Assembly: GCA_023399375.1 (NCBI GenBank)
Contig: JAEWPX010000091.1
Span: 1-56,366 of the forward strand
DNA from: Pseudomonadota bacterium
Lineage (GTDB): Bacteria > Desulfobacterota > Desulfovibrionia > Desulfovibrionales > Desulfovibrionaceae
Direction: 5' to 3'
Length of the DNA: 56,366 nucleotides
Below the pieces are notes generated by a model that worked only from the letters and a program-made list of their open reading frames with translations, did not search any database and was not told the origin of the DNA. Below, piece by piece: positions 35,637-44,901 of the stretch; the stretch's first letter is position 1; each line of letters starts with the position of its first letter. Both the position numbers and the translations under genes were made by a program.

Positions 35637-38005
35637 CCGACATTCGCGACGCCGCCTTCGCCCCGACCGATTGCATTATCAACTGGGCGCGCAAAAACAG
35701 CCTCTGGCCCTTCTTCTTCGGCCTGTCCTGCTGCTTCGTGGAGGAAGCCACGGCCTGGGGGCCGCGCTACGACATCGCGCGCTTCGGCTCCGAGGTCTTC
35801 CGGGGTTCGCCGCGCCAGGCCGACGTGCTCATCATCTCGGGCACGATGTTCAAAAAGGTCGCGCCCGTGGCGCTGCGGCTCTACGAGCAGATGGCCGATC
35901 CCAAATGGGTCATCTCCATGGGTTCGTGCAGCAATTCCGGCGGCATGTACGACGTCTACTCCGTGGTCCAGGGCTCGGACCAGATCCTGCCCGTAGACGT
36001 CTACATCCCGGGCTGTCCGCCGCGTCCGGAGGCGCTGTTCGAAGGCCTGATGCTGCTGCAAAAAAAGATCGCCGCCGGTGAGCGCCCCACGCGCCCCGTG
36101 CTGCATCTGCCGGGCGGCAGCGAAGGAGGCCGGCGCGACCATCTGGTCGACGGCGTGAGCAAATGCCGCGATACGCGCGGCCCGGGCTACGCCGGCATCC
36201 CCATCCGGGGAACTGCGGCCACGGAACCGCACTTTTACGGCTCCCGCACCGCCGGCATGTGGACGCCGCCCGCGCCGCGCATCGCCCTGCGCCCGGACCA
36301 GGAAGCCGTGGCCGCCGACCTGCTCGCCGCGTTCGGCGAAGACTTGGCCCTTACGCCGGACAGTCAGGACATGCCGACCTACGCCGTGGCGCCGACGCGC
36401 ATCGTCGAGGTGCTCGACCGCCTCAAGCACGCCTCCCCCACGCGCTTTGCGCGCCTGGAGGATCTGACGGCCATCGACGAGACGGCGCGCAAGGACCGTC
36501 CCGGACACGACGCCACGGTGGTCTATACGCTCGCCTCCCTGTCCGCGCCCGGCATGGTGCGCCTGACCTGCGCGCTGCCGACGCGCGACGCGGCCATCGC
36601 CACGGCCACGGGTGTGTGGCCCGCCGCCGCGTGGTACGAACGCGAGGTCGCCGAAATGTTCGGCCTGACCTTTACCGGCCACCCCGACCCCAGGCGGCTT
36701 CTCACCCACCGCGACTGGCAGGGCCATCCCCTGCGCAAGGACTCCGAAGGCCGGGCCACGAACATGGCCCCCTTCACCGAAGAGGAAGCCAGGCGCCTGG
36801 AGCCCGTGGACGCGAAGGAAATCCTCGGCCCCCACGCCGACGATGGGGACTACGTCCTCAATTTCGGCCCCCACCACTACGCCACCCACGGCATCCTGCG
36901 CTACGCCCTGGCCCTTCGCGGCGAGCGCATCAAGGCCGTGGGACTCGACATCGGCTACCACCACCGCGGCGTGGAGAAAATCGGCGAGCGCCAGACCTGG
37001 CACCAGTTCATCCCCTACACCGACCGCGTGGACTACCTCTCGGGCGTGGCCAACAACCTCTCCTACGTCACGGCCGTGGAGACGCTGGCCGGCATTTCCG
37101 TGCCGCCGCGCGCCGCCTACGCCCGGGTCATGCTCTCCGAGCTGTTCCGCCTGTCCAACCACCTCATGTATTTCGGCACGTTCCTCCAGGACCTCGGCAT
37201 GATGAGCCCGATCTTCTACGCGCTGCGCGAGCGCGAGATGGTGCTCGACATCATCGAGACGATCACGGGCGGCAGGCTGCACCCGTCGTGGCTGCGCATC
37301 GGCGGCATGGCGGCCGACCTGCCCGAGGGCTGGAAGGAGATGGTGGACGCCTTCGTCAAGATTTTCCCGGGGCGGCTCAAGGAATACCACGCCGGGGTGA
37401 CGAAAAACCCCATCGTCAGAGCGCGCTGCGTGGGCGTCGGCGGCATTTCCGCGGCGGACGCCATCGACTGGGGCGTGACCGGCCCCAACCTGCGCGCGGC
37501 CGGCGTCGCCTGGGACAGGCGCAAGGCCATGCCCTACGGCGCGTATGCCGATTTCGATTTCGACGTGCCAACGCGCGAAGGCGGCGACTGCTTCGCCCGC
37601 TACCTCGTGCGCATGGACGAGATGGAGCAGAGCCTGCGCATCATCGAGCAGGCTGCAAGCAAGATGCCCGGCGGGCGCTACCTGTCCGAGGACGTGCGCT
37701 ACTGCCTGCCGCAAAAAGACGAGGCCCTGCGCGACATCGAAAGCCTCATCCACCATTTCGTGAACGTGACGCGCGGCCCGAGGCTCCCGGCCGGCCAAGC
37801 CTACGCCGCCACCGAAGCCCCGCGCGGCGAGCAGGGCTACTACCTCGTCTCCGACGGCGGCAGCCATGCCTACAGGCTGCGCGTGCGCACGCCCGGTTTC
37901 GCCAACATCCAGGCCCTGCCGGTCATCGCCGACGGCCTACGCATCGCCGACTTCGTCGCCGTGCTCGCCTCCTACGACTACATCCTCCCGGACATCGACC
38001 GATGA
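35633..38005 (+). CDS. nuoBCD: NADH-quinone oxidoreductase subunits B, C and D fused
   Basis: A 790-aa triple fusion. NuoB spans about 1-190 with cluster N2 ligands Cys33, Cys34 (GLSCCFVEE), Cys99 (GSCSNSGG) and Cys128 (PGCPPRPEAL); spacing equals E. coli NuoB. NuoC spans about 214-390 with the WYEREVAEMFGL and HPLRKD motifs. NuoD spans about 405-790 with FGPHHYATHGILRY, GYHHRGVEK and the R..E rich C-terminus ending ILPDIDR. The peripheral arm module that passes electrons to quinone is therefore one polypeptide. The GTG start overlaps the nuoA stop and has GAGGAG upstream. Such BCD fusions are known from some deltaproteobacteria such as Geobacter. Confidence 0.96.
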   Translation: MTDIRDAAFAPTDCIINWARKNSLWPFFFGLSCCFVEEATAWGPRYDIARFGSEVFRGSPRQADVLIISGTMFKKVAPVALRLYEQMADPKWVISMGSCSNSGGMYDVYSVVQGSDQILPVDVYIPGCPPRPEALFEGLMLLQKKIAAGERPTRPVLHLPGGSEGGRRDHLVDGVSKCRDTRGPGYAGIPIRGTAATEPHFYGSRTAGMWTPPAPRIALRPDQEAVAADLLAAFGEDLALTPDSQDMPTYAVAPTRIVEVLDRLKHASPTRFARLEDLTAIDETARKDRPGHDATVVYTLASLSAPGMVRLTCALPTRDAAIATATGVWPAAAWYEREVAEMFGLTFTGHPDPRRLLTHRDWQGHPLRKDSEGRATNMAPFTEEEARRLEPVDAKEILGPHADDGDYVLNFGPHHYATHGILRYALALRGERIKAVGLDIGYHHRGVEKIGERQTWHQFIPYTDRVDYLSGVANNLSYVTAVETLAGISVPPRAAYARVMLSELFRLSNHLMYFGTFLQDLGMMSPIFYALREREMVLDIIETITGGRLHPSWLRIGGMAADLPEGWKEMVDAFVKIFPGRLKEYHAGVTKNPIVRARCVGVGGISAADAIDWGVTGPNLRAAGVAWDRRKAMPYGAYADFDFDVPTREGGDCFARYLVRMDEMEQSLRIIEQAASKMPGGRYLSEDVRYCLPQKDEALRDIESLIHHFVNVTRGPRLPAGQAYAATEAPRGEQGYYLVSDGGSHAYRLRVRTPGFANIQALPVIADGLRIADFVAVLASYDYILPDIDR

Positions 38006-38043
38006 ACTATCATTCCTACACACATACCCCTTACCCAGGGGGT

Positions 38044-38111
38044 CCGGGGGGGATGATCCCCCCCGGCGGAGAGGTCCAGGAGAGGCAGCGCCTCTCCTGG
38101 CCGCCGGAGGC
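38044..38111 (-). repeat. Tandem paired-hairpin repeat, copy C (inside nuo operon, antisense)
   Basis: Two modules of the intergenic element lie between nuoBCD and nuoE. The first stem is CCGGGGGGGAT-G-ATCCCCCCCGG (38044-38066). The second pairs CCAGGAGAGGC (38076-38086) with GCCTCTCCTGG (38090-38100), flanked by CCGCCGGAGGC (38101-38111). Compared with copies A and B the stem shows paired changes (G to A with C to T), which preserve pairing. The element reads opposite to nuo transcription. Confidence 0.75.
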
Positions 38112-38116
38112 GCTCC

Positions 38117-38617
38117 ATGTCGCTCCCTGATCCCCTCGTGGTCGAGCTCGACCACCTCGTCGCCGCAGCTTCGCACCATCCGCGCGAGGCGGCGGTGGAC
38201 GTCATGTACGCCCTGCAGCGCCACTACGGCTACCTGTGCGACGAGGCCATGCACTACGCGAGCAAGGTCCTCGGCATGACCACGCTGGAGCTCGAATCCC
38301 TGGCCACCTTCTACGACTACCTCTACCGCCGGCCCGTGGGGCGCTACGTCATCCACGTCTGCGATTCCGTGGTCTGCTGGATGTTCCACCAGGATTCCAT
38401 CTTCGATTACCTGTGCCGCACGCTCGGCGTGCCGCCGGGCGGCACCACGGACGACGGCCTTTTTACCGTGCTGCCGGCGGCCTGCATCGGCAACTGCCAC
38501 AACGCCCCGACGATGCTCATTAACGGCCGCTTCTACAACAGGCTCACCCCCGAGCGCATCGATGCGGTGCTCGCCGAACTGCGCCAATCGACCGAGGAGC
38601 CGGTGCGATGCAAGTAG
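38117..38617 (+). CDS. nuoE: NADH-quinone oxidoreductase subunit E
   Basis: A 166-aa thioredoxin-like [2Fe-2S] subunit (cluster N1a) of the NADH-input module. Ligands are Cys82, Cys87, Cys123 and Cys127 in VCDSVVCWM and AACIGNCHNAP. The N-terminal helical domain (ALQRHYGYLCDEAMHYAS) matches the family. Start ATG at 38117 has CGGAGG upstream, itself part of the hairpin-repeat flank. Overlaps nuoF by 10 bases. Confidence 0.95.
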   Translation: MSLPDPLVVELDHLVAAASHHPREAAVDVMYALQRHYGYLCDEAMHYASKVLGMTTLELESLATFYDYLYRRPVGRYVIHVCDSVVCWMFHQDSIFDYLCRTLGVPPGGTTDDGLFTVLPAACIGNCHNAPTMLINGRFYNRLTPERIDAVLAELRQSTEEPVRCK

Positions 38618-39969
38618 ACACGCCGCAAATCCTGCTCAAAAACCGCCACCTCGGCCGCCCGGCGACCATTGACGAGTACCGGGCCGGCGGCGGCTACGAA
38701 GCGCTCATCGCCACCGTGGGCAAGCGCACCCCGACCGAGGTGCTGCAACTGGTCCTCGACGCGGACCTTCGCGGTCGCGGCGGCGCGGGCTTTCCCGCCG
38801 GCAAGAAATGGCAGGGGATTCCGAAGGATTACGTCGGCCCGCGCTACGTCGTCGTCAACACCGACGAGATGGAGCCCGGCACGTTCAAGGACCGCATCCT
38901 CGTCAACGCCGACCCCCACCTCGTCATCGAGGGCATCATTCTCTGCGCCTACGCCGTGCAGGCCACGGAAGGCGTGTGCTTCATCCGGCCCTCCTACGAA
39001 TCCGACGCCGTGCTCCTCGAGGAGCAGTCCCAGGTGGCCCGGGAACAGGGACTGCTCGGCAAGAACATCCTCGGTTCGGACTTTTCCTTCGACATCCACG
39101 TGCACAGAAGCGCCGGCCGCTACATCTGCGGCGAGGCCTCGGCGCAGATCAAGGCCATCTCCGGCCTGCGGCCCAATCCGCGAAAAGGCGGCCCGCGCAC
39201 GAGCGTCAGGGGGTTGTGGGACTGCCCGACCATCGTCAACAACCTGGAAACCCTCGCCAACCTGCCGGGCATCGTGCGAAACGGCCCGGACTGGTTCAAG
39301 TCGCTGGCCCGCTCCGACGGGGGCTCGGGCACGAAACTCTTCAGCGTGTCCGGACGCATCTCCAAACCGGGCTGCTACGAACTGCCCATCGGCACGCCGC
39401 TGCGCGAGATCCTCGACCACGCCGGGGGCATGCCGCCCGGACGCGTGCTCAAGGCCGTGATTCCGGGCGGGGCCTCGACGCCTTTCATGCCCGACAAGTA
39501 CCTCGACCTGGAAATGGACTTCGAGCCTATGAAAAAGGCCGGCCAGCGCTTCGGCACGGCCTCCATCATGGTCTTCGACCAGAACACCTGCCTGGTCGGG
39601 GCCACGCTCAACCTGATCGAATTTTTTACCCGCGAATCCTGCGGCTGGTGCACGCCCTGCCGCGAGGGCCTGCCCTACGTGCGCCACCTGCTGCGCCTGA
39701 TCGAGGGCGGTCAGGGACAGGAAGAGCACATCGACATGATCAAGGACATGGCCAAGGCCATGCAGTCGGCGTATTGCGCGTTCGCTCCGGGCGCGGCCGA
39801 ACCGCTCCTCAGTCTTTTCAAGTACTTCGAGCCCGAAGTGCGCGAACACCTGCGCCAGAAGCGCTGCCCCTTCGGTAATCCGCCCCCGGCCCTGCGCGGC
39901 AAGGCCTGCGGCACGCGCCCCGTCGAATTCGGCCCCACCCCCTGCCCGGAGGACCAATGCCCGATCTGA
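38608..39969 (+). CDS. nuoF: NADH-quinone oxidoreductase subunit F (altered nucleotide loop)
   Basis: A 453-aa flavoprotein of the NADH-input module. The FMN/NADH loop GRGGAGFPAGKKWQ and the EMEPGTFKDR segment are present, as is the N3 cluster CGWCTPCREG plus a later Cys (MQSAYCAFAPG). The usual GEETAL sequence reads G175-E176-A177-S178-A179-Q180, so the second Glu is Ala; around it IKAISGLRPNPRKGGPRTSV also departs from the common LINSLEGRRANPR. The C-terminus carries extra Cys (KACGTRPVEFGPTPC). Flavin binding looks intact, but nucleotide binding may differ. ATG at 38608 overlaps nuoE; its stop overlaps nuoG by 13 bases. Confidence 0.95.
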   Translation: MQVDTPQILLKNRHLGRPATIDEYRAGGGYEALIATVGKRTPTEVLQLVLDADLRGRGGAGFPAGKKWQGIPKDYVGPRYVVVNTDEMEPGTFKDRILVNADPHLVIEGIILCAYAVQATEGVCFIRPSYESDAVLLEEQSQVAREQGLLGKNILGSDFSFDIHVHRSAGRYICGEASAQIKAISGLRPNPRKGGPRTSVRGLWDCPTIVNNLETLANLPGIVRNGPDWFKSLARSDGGSGTKLFSVSGRISKPGCYELPIGTPLREILDHAGGMPPGRVLKAVIPGGASTPFMPDKYLDLEMDFEPMKKAGQRFGTASIMVFDQNTCLVGATLNLIEFFTRESCGWCTPCREGLPYVRHLLRLIEGGQGQEEHIDMIKDMAKAMQSAYCAFAPGAAEPLLSLFKYFEPEVREHLRQKRCPFGNPPPALRGKACGTRPVEFGPTPCPEDQCPI

Positions 39970-42335
39970 TCATCGACGGCCGGCCCGTGACCGTGCCCAA
40001 GGGCACGCCGGTCATCGCGGCGGCCGAGGCGCTCGGGATCGTCATCCCCCGCTTCTGCTGGCATCCGGCGCTCGGCGCGGCCGGGGCCTGCCGCATGTGC
40101 GCGGTCATGTTCCTGGAGGGACCGGTCAAGGGACTGGAGATGAGCTGCATGGTGCCGGCCGCGGACGGCATGGTGGTGTCCACCGGCCACCCCGAGGCTG
40201 TGGCCTTCCGCAGCCGCGTCGTCGAACTGCTCATGGCCAACCACCCCCACGACTGCCCGGTGTGCGACGAAGGCGGGCATTGCCTGCTCCAGGACGAGAC
40301 CATCTCCGGCGGCCATGCCTTGCGCCGCTTCCCGGGACGCAAGCGCACCTACCTGGACCAGGACCTGGGGCCTTTCATCCAGCACGAGATGAACCGCTGC
40401 ATCCACTGCTACCGCTGTGCGCGCTTCTACCAGGAATACTGCGGCTATTTCGATTTCGGACCCATGCAGAACGCCAACCGGGTCTATTTCGGCCGGTTTA
40501 CGAGCGGCCCCCTGGAAAACCCCTTTTCCGGCAACCTCGCCGACCTCTGCCCGACCGGCACGCTGACGGACAAGCCGGCGCGGTTCACCTCCCGGCGCTG
40601 GGATTGCCAGCGCGCCCCGTCCGTGTGCCTGCACTGCTCGCTTGGCTGCAACACCGTGGCGCTCTCGCGCTACCGGGCGATCGCGCGCATCGAGGCGCGG
40701 GAGAATCCGGACGTCAACGGACACTTCCTCTGCGACCGGGGCCGCTATTCCTTCGGCTACGCCACGAGCGCCGAGCGGCCGCGCCAGGCGCGCGTGGACG
40801 GCGTGCCCACGGACATGGGCGCGGCCGTCGCCCAGGCCGGGGCGCGCCTGGGCACGGTCGTCGCGGCCCATGGCCCGTCCGCCGTGGCCGTGGCCGCCGG
40901 GGCGCGCTCGAGCCTCGAAACCCTGGCGGCTCTTGCGGCCCTGGCCCGGGCCGGCGGCTGGCAGGAACCGGCCTTTTTTCCCGACCGGGCGACGCACACC
41001 GCGGTCACGACCGCCCTGGCCCTGCTCGCCGGCGGGCGCGCCCGCTCCCTGGCCGAGGTCGCCAAGACCGACGCCGTGCTGTGCCTCGGCGTTTCGGCGC
41101 TTCATGACGCGCCCATGCTCGCCCTTTCCCTGCGCCAGGCGACGCGGGCCGACGCGGCCGTGATCGTGGCCGATCCCCGGCCCGTCACCCTGCCGCTGCC
41201 TTTCACGCACCTGCCGCTGCCGCCGGCGCACCTGTCCGACGCGCTTGCGCTGCTCGCCGGCCCCGCGCCTGCGGACGCCGCCGCGATCCAGCAGCGGCTG
41301 CCGCTTTTCCCGCATCTCTGGGCCGCCGTGGAGCAGGCGTCGCAAACCTTTGCCGCGGCCAAGCGCCCGGTGATCGTCTTCGCGCCGTCCTACGCCGCGC
41401 AGGTCGCCGCCATCCTTCGAGACGACGCGCGCACGGGGCTTTTTCCGGTGCTCTCCGGCCCGAATGCCGCCGGCGCGGCCCTGCTTGCCGCTCCCGACGC
41501 GCCGAGCCTGGACGCGCTGGCCGCGGCCATCGAGACCGGGGACGTCCGGGCGCTGGTTCTGGCCGAAGCCGACGCGGCCACCGCTTCCCCGAAACTCGCC
41601 GCCATGCTCGGCCGGCTGGAAACCCTCGTCGTCCTCGACGACCTGCCGACGCCGAGCTTTGCCGCCGCGAAAGTCTTTTTGCCCACGCAGACGCTTTTTG
41701 AATCCGGCGGCACGCTGTGCAACAACGAAGGCCGGCTGCAATATGCCGCCCCGGTCGCGCCGCCGGGCGAGCCCGTCTCCCGCGACGGCCACGGCGACCA
41801 TCCGCCCCGCGACTACGCGCGCAAGCTCCCGGGAGCGGACCCGCGGCCCGCAGCCGACCTGTGCGCCGCCCTGGCCGCCGCCATGGGCCTTGACATGACC
41901 GAGCCCTCCTTCGCCGCCGCGACGGGCATCACGCCGGGCGCCCTCGGCGAGCACGGCGCGCGCGTCACGCGATTTCCCGCATTCCCGGCCGCCATGCCCC
42001 CGGAACCGTCAGCGCAGATCGACGCCGCCAAGGGACTCGTCGTGGTGCGCGATGACGCGCTTTTCGGCACGGACGAGCCCGGCCGCTACGCCACCCTGGC
42101 CCGCACGCAGGCCCCGGCCGTGCCGGTCGTGCGCCTGCACGCCGCCGACGCCGCGATGCTCGGCCTACCTGACGGCGCGGCCGTGGCCGTCGCCCTGGGC
42201 GAGCGCGCCTGCGACGCCGTGCTCGCCGTACACGACGACATGGCCCGGGGCGTGCTCGTGGTGCCGCGCCTGCCGCAATGGGCCGGCCTGCCGCCCGTCC
42301 TCGACCCAACGAGCCTGCGCCGGAGGCAGCCATGA
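39957..42335 (+). CDS. nuoG: NADH-quinone oxidoreductase subunit G
   Basis: A 792-aa iron-sulfur subunit. The N-terminal ferredoxin fold holds a [2Fe-2S] site (FCWHPALGAAGACRMC and a later Cys). HPHDCPVCDEGGHC carries the His-x3-Cys-x2-Cys-x5-Cys [4Fe-4S] site, and NRCIHCYRCARF a further cluster. A molybdopterin-like domain with SVCLHCSLGCNT and a later FLCDRGRY suggests that cluster N7 is also present. The C-terminal 450 residues are Ala-rich and diverged, as is usual for NuoG. Start at ATG 39957, overlapping nuoF; stop overlaps nuoH (ATGA). Confidence 0.95.
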   Translation: MPDLIIDGRPVTVPKGTPVIAAAEALGIVIPRFCWHPALGAAGACRMCAVMFLEGPVKGLEMSCMVPAADGMVVSTGHPEAVAFRSRVVELLMANHPHDCPVCDEGGHCLLQDETISGGHALRRFPGRKRTYLDQDLGPFIQHEMNRCIHCYRCARFYQEYCGYFDFGPMQNANRVYFGRFTSGPLENPFSGNLADLCPTGTLTDKPARFTSRRWDCQRAPSVCLHCSLGCNTVALSRYRAIARIEARENPDVNGHFLCDRGRYSFGYATSAERPRQARVDGVPTDMGAAVAQAGARLGTVVAAHGPSAVAVAAGARSSLETLAALAALARAGGWQEPAFFPDRATHTAVTTALALLAGGRARSLAEVAKTDAVLCLGVSALHDAPMLALSLRQATRADAAVIVADPRPVTLPLPFTHLPLPPAHLSDALALLAGPAPADAAAIQQRLPLFPHLWAAVEQASQTFAAAKRPVIVFAPSYAAQVAAILRDDARTGLFPVLSGPNAAGAALLAAPDAPSLDALAAAIETGDVRALVLAEADAATASPKLAAMLGRLETLVVLDDLPTPSFAAAKVFLPTQTLFESGGTLCNNEGRLQYAAPVAPPGEPVSRDGHGDHPPRDYARKLPGADPRPAADLCAALAAAMGLDMTEPSFAAATGITPGALGEHGARVTRFPAFPAAMPPEPSAQIDAAKGLVVVRDDALFGTDEPGRYATLARTQAPAVPVVRLHAADAAMLGLPDGAAVAVALGERACDAVLAVHDDMARGVLVVPRLPQWAGLPPVLDPTSLRRRQP

Positions 42336-43324
42336 CCGACATCCTTCTCGGCATCCTGGTCATGCTCGTGCGCATGGCCGTGGTCCTGGCCGTGGTCTTT
42401 GGCCTGGCCGCGTACATGATCCTCGTCGAACGCAAGCTCCTGGGCCGCTTCCAGGTCCGCTACGGCCCCAACCGCGTGGGGCTTTTCGGCCTGCTCCAGC
42501 CCATCGCCGACGGGCTCAAGATGCTGCTCAAGGAAGACATCATCCCGGACGGCGTGGACCGGCGCATCTTTCTCGTCGCCCCGGCCATCGTCGCCGGCGC
42601 AGCGCTGTTCGCCTTCGCCGTGGTGCCGTTTGGCCCCACGTTCACGCTCTTTGGCCGGCCCGTGCCGCAGGTCATCACCGACACCGACGTCGGGCTGCTC
42701 CTCATCTTCGGCCTGTCCTCGCTCGCCGTCTACGGCGTGGCGCTCGGCGGCTGGACCTCGGACAACAAGTACAGCCTGCTCGGCGGCGTGCGCGGCGCGG
42801 CGCAGATGATCAGCTACGAACTGGCGCTCGGGCTCGCGCTCGTGCCCGTGGCCATGACCGCGCAATCGCTCAACCTCACCGACATCGTAAACGCCCAGGC
42901 CAAGCTCCCCTTCGCGCTCGCCCAGCCCGTGGCCTTTCTCATCTTCATCATCAGCTCCCTGGCCGAAACCAACCGCATCCCCTTCGACCTACCCGAGGCC
43001 GAGAACGAGTTGCAGGCCGGCTTTCACACCGAATACTCCGGCATGCGTTTCGCGCTGTTCTTCGTCGGCGAATACGTCAACATGATCCTTTTGGGCTCCG
43101 TCACGGCCATCTTTTTCCTGGGCGGCTGGCACGGGCCGTTTCTGCCGCCAATTCTCTGGTTCGGGCTCAAGGTGCTGGCCGTGCCCGTCTTCCTCATCTG
43201 GACCCGGGCCTCGCTGCCGCGCCTGCGCTACGACCAGCTCATGGCGCTCGGCTGGAAGTGCCTGGTGCCGCTTGGGCTCGCCAACATCCTCGTCACCGGG
43301 GCGCTGCTCGCGGCCGGGCTGTAA
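42332..43324 (+). CDS. nuoH: NADH-quinone oxidoreductase subunit H
   Basis: A 330-aa membrane subunit with eight predicted transmembrane helices that forms part of the quinone chamber. The characteristic strings ERKLLGRFQVRYGPNRVG, ETNRIPFDLPEAENELQAG and RYDQLMALGWK are all present. Start at ATG 42332 with CGGAGG upstream, overlapping the nuoG stop. Confidence 0.97.
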   Translation: MTDILLGILVMLVRMAVVLAVVFGLAAYMILVERKLLGRFQVRYGPNRVGLFGLLQPIADGLKMLLKEDIIPDGVDRRIFLVAPAIVAGAALFAFAVVPFGPTFTLFGRPVPQVITDTDVGLLLIFGLSSLAVYGVALGGWTSDNKYSLLGGVRGAAQMISYELALGLALVPVAMTAQSLNLTDIVNAQAKLPFALAQPVAFLIFIISSLAETNRIPFDLPEAENELQAGFHTEYSGMRFALFFVGEYVNMILLGSVTAIFFLGGWHGPFLPPILWFGLKVLAVPVFLIWTRASLPRLRYDQLMALGWKCLVPLGLANILVTGALLAAGL

Positions 43325-43333
43325 GGACCACGC

Positions 43334-43897
<564 letters not shown>

Positions 43898-43925
43898 CGC
43901 CACCCGCCAACGAGGCCATCCGCCC

Positions 43926-44075
43926 ATGAAAAACAACGCACCGCAGCAAATGAACTTCCGGGCCGCATCACACCGCCCTGAAATCGTAACGGGAGTCCAG
44001 AGGGCGCCAGCTCTTTGGCCGCCGGAGGCTTCCCCCCTGCCCCTTGCACACACGTCCCTCGGGAGACCGGCATGA
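43926..44075 (+). CDS. Possible 49-codon frame between nuoI and nuoJ
   Basis: An ATG at 43926 opens 49 codons (MKNNAPQQMNFRAASHRPEI and on), running through the hairpin repeat and ending in a TGA that overlaps the nuoJ ATG (ATGA). A GAGG-type site lies about 12 bases upstream. The composition is not strongly protein-like and no family is recognised. It could be chance or an upstream frame that couples nuoJ translation. Confidence 0.25.
   Translation: MKNNAPQQMNFRAASHRPEIVTGVQRAPALWPPEASPLPLAHTSLGRPA
43991..44029 (-). repeat. Degenerate hairpin repeat, copy D (inside nuo operon, antisense)
   Basis: Between nuoI and nuoJ. CCAGAGGGC (43997-44005) pairs with GCTCTTTGG (44010-44018) using three G-T wobble pairs over a 4-base loop, followed by the family flank CCGCCGGAGGC (44019-44029). 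The rest of the 174-base gap shows nothing else beyond the short frame at 43926. Orientation is opposite to nuo transcription, as in copy C. Confidence 0.55.
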
Positions 44076-44590
44076 CCGCCCTGGGCGCGCTTTTCTACCT
44101 GCTCTCCGCCGTGATGCTCGCGGCGGCGGCGCTTGCGGCCACCAGGCGCAATCCCATCCATGCCGTGTGCTGCGCCGTCATCGCCTTTCTCGCCTCGGCC
44201 GGGGTGTTCGTGACGCTCGGCGCGCCGCTGCCCGGCGCGTTGCAGGTGGTTATCTACGCCGGCGCGATCATGGTGCTGTTTCTTTTCATCATCATGCTGC
44301 TCGGCCTGCCCGTGGGCAAGGGCATGGTGCCGGCGGCGCGGCTCGTCGCGCCCGGGGTCTTCGCCGCGGCCACGCTGACCGCGCTTTTTTCGCTCATCGC
44401 CATGGACCCTGCGGGACAGATTTCCCTGCAGGCGGCCACGGCGTCGCCAGCGGCCGTGGGGGTCGTGCTCTTCGGCGACTACTGGCTCGCCGTGGAGGCC
44501 GTTTCCCTGCTGCTCTTCGCCGCCCTGGCCGCCGTATTGCTTCTTGGCAAAGCCAGGCAGGAGTCCCCCCAAGGAGGCGACCCGGCATGA
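44072..44590 (+). CDS. nuoJ: NADH-quinone oxidoreductase subunit J
   Basis: A 172-aa membrane subunit with five helices. The conserved helix-3 region GALQVVIYAGAIMVLFLFII, with its pi-bulge Tyr, is present, as is RNPIHAVCCAVIAFL. ATG at 44072 with GGGAGA upstream; stop overlaps nuoK (ATGA). Confidence 0.96.
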   Translation: MTALGALFYLLSAVMLAAAALAATRRNPIHAVCCAVIAFLASAGVFVTLGAPLPGALQVVIYAGAIMVLFLFIIMLLGLPVGKGMVPAARLVAPGVFAAATLTALFSLIAMDPAGQISLQAATASPAAVGVVLFGDYWLAVEAVSLLLFAALAAVLLLGKARQESPQGGDPA

Positions 44591-44901
44591 TGCAGGTGCC
44601 CCTTTCCCATGTTCTGGCCGTGGCCGCGCTGCTTTTCACCATCGGCGCGGTGTGCGCCGCTTCCCGGCGCAATGTGCTGATGCTCCTCGTCGGCGTGGAA
44701 TTCATGCTGACGGCCGCGTCCGTCGCCTTTGCCGGCGGGGCCCTGGCCCACGGCAACCTTGACGGACAGGCGGCGATCATCCTGGTCATGGGCCTGGCCG
44801 CGGCCGAGGCCGCCCTGGGGCTGGCGCTGCTCGTGCACGCCCGGCGCAGCGGCGCGGGTTCGGCCGAAATCGACGCCTACAACCGGCTTTCGGGGGAATG
44901 A
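44587..44901 (+). CDS. nuoK: NADH-quinone oxidoreductase subunit K
   Basis: A 104-aa three-helix membrane subunit. Conserved Glu residues lie in LLVGVEFMLTAASVAF and MGLAAAEAALGLALLV, matching the proton-path glutamates of the family. The ATG at 44587 overlaps nuoJ and has AAGGAGG upstream; a second ATG follows immediately. Overlaps nuoL by 4 bases. Confidence 0.96.
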   Translation: MMQVPLSHVLAVAALLFTIGAVCAASRRNVLMLLVGVEFMLTAASVAFAGGALAHGNLDGQAAIILVMGLAAAEAALGLALLVHARRSGAGSAEIDAYNRLSGE

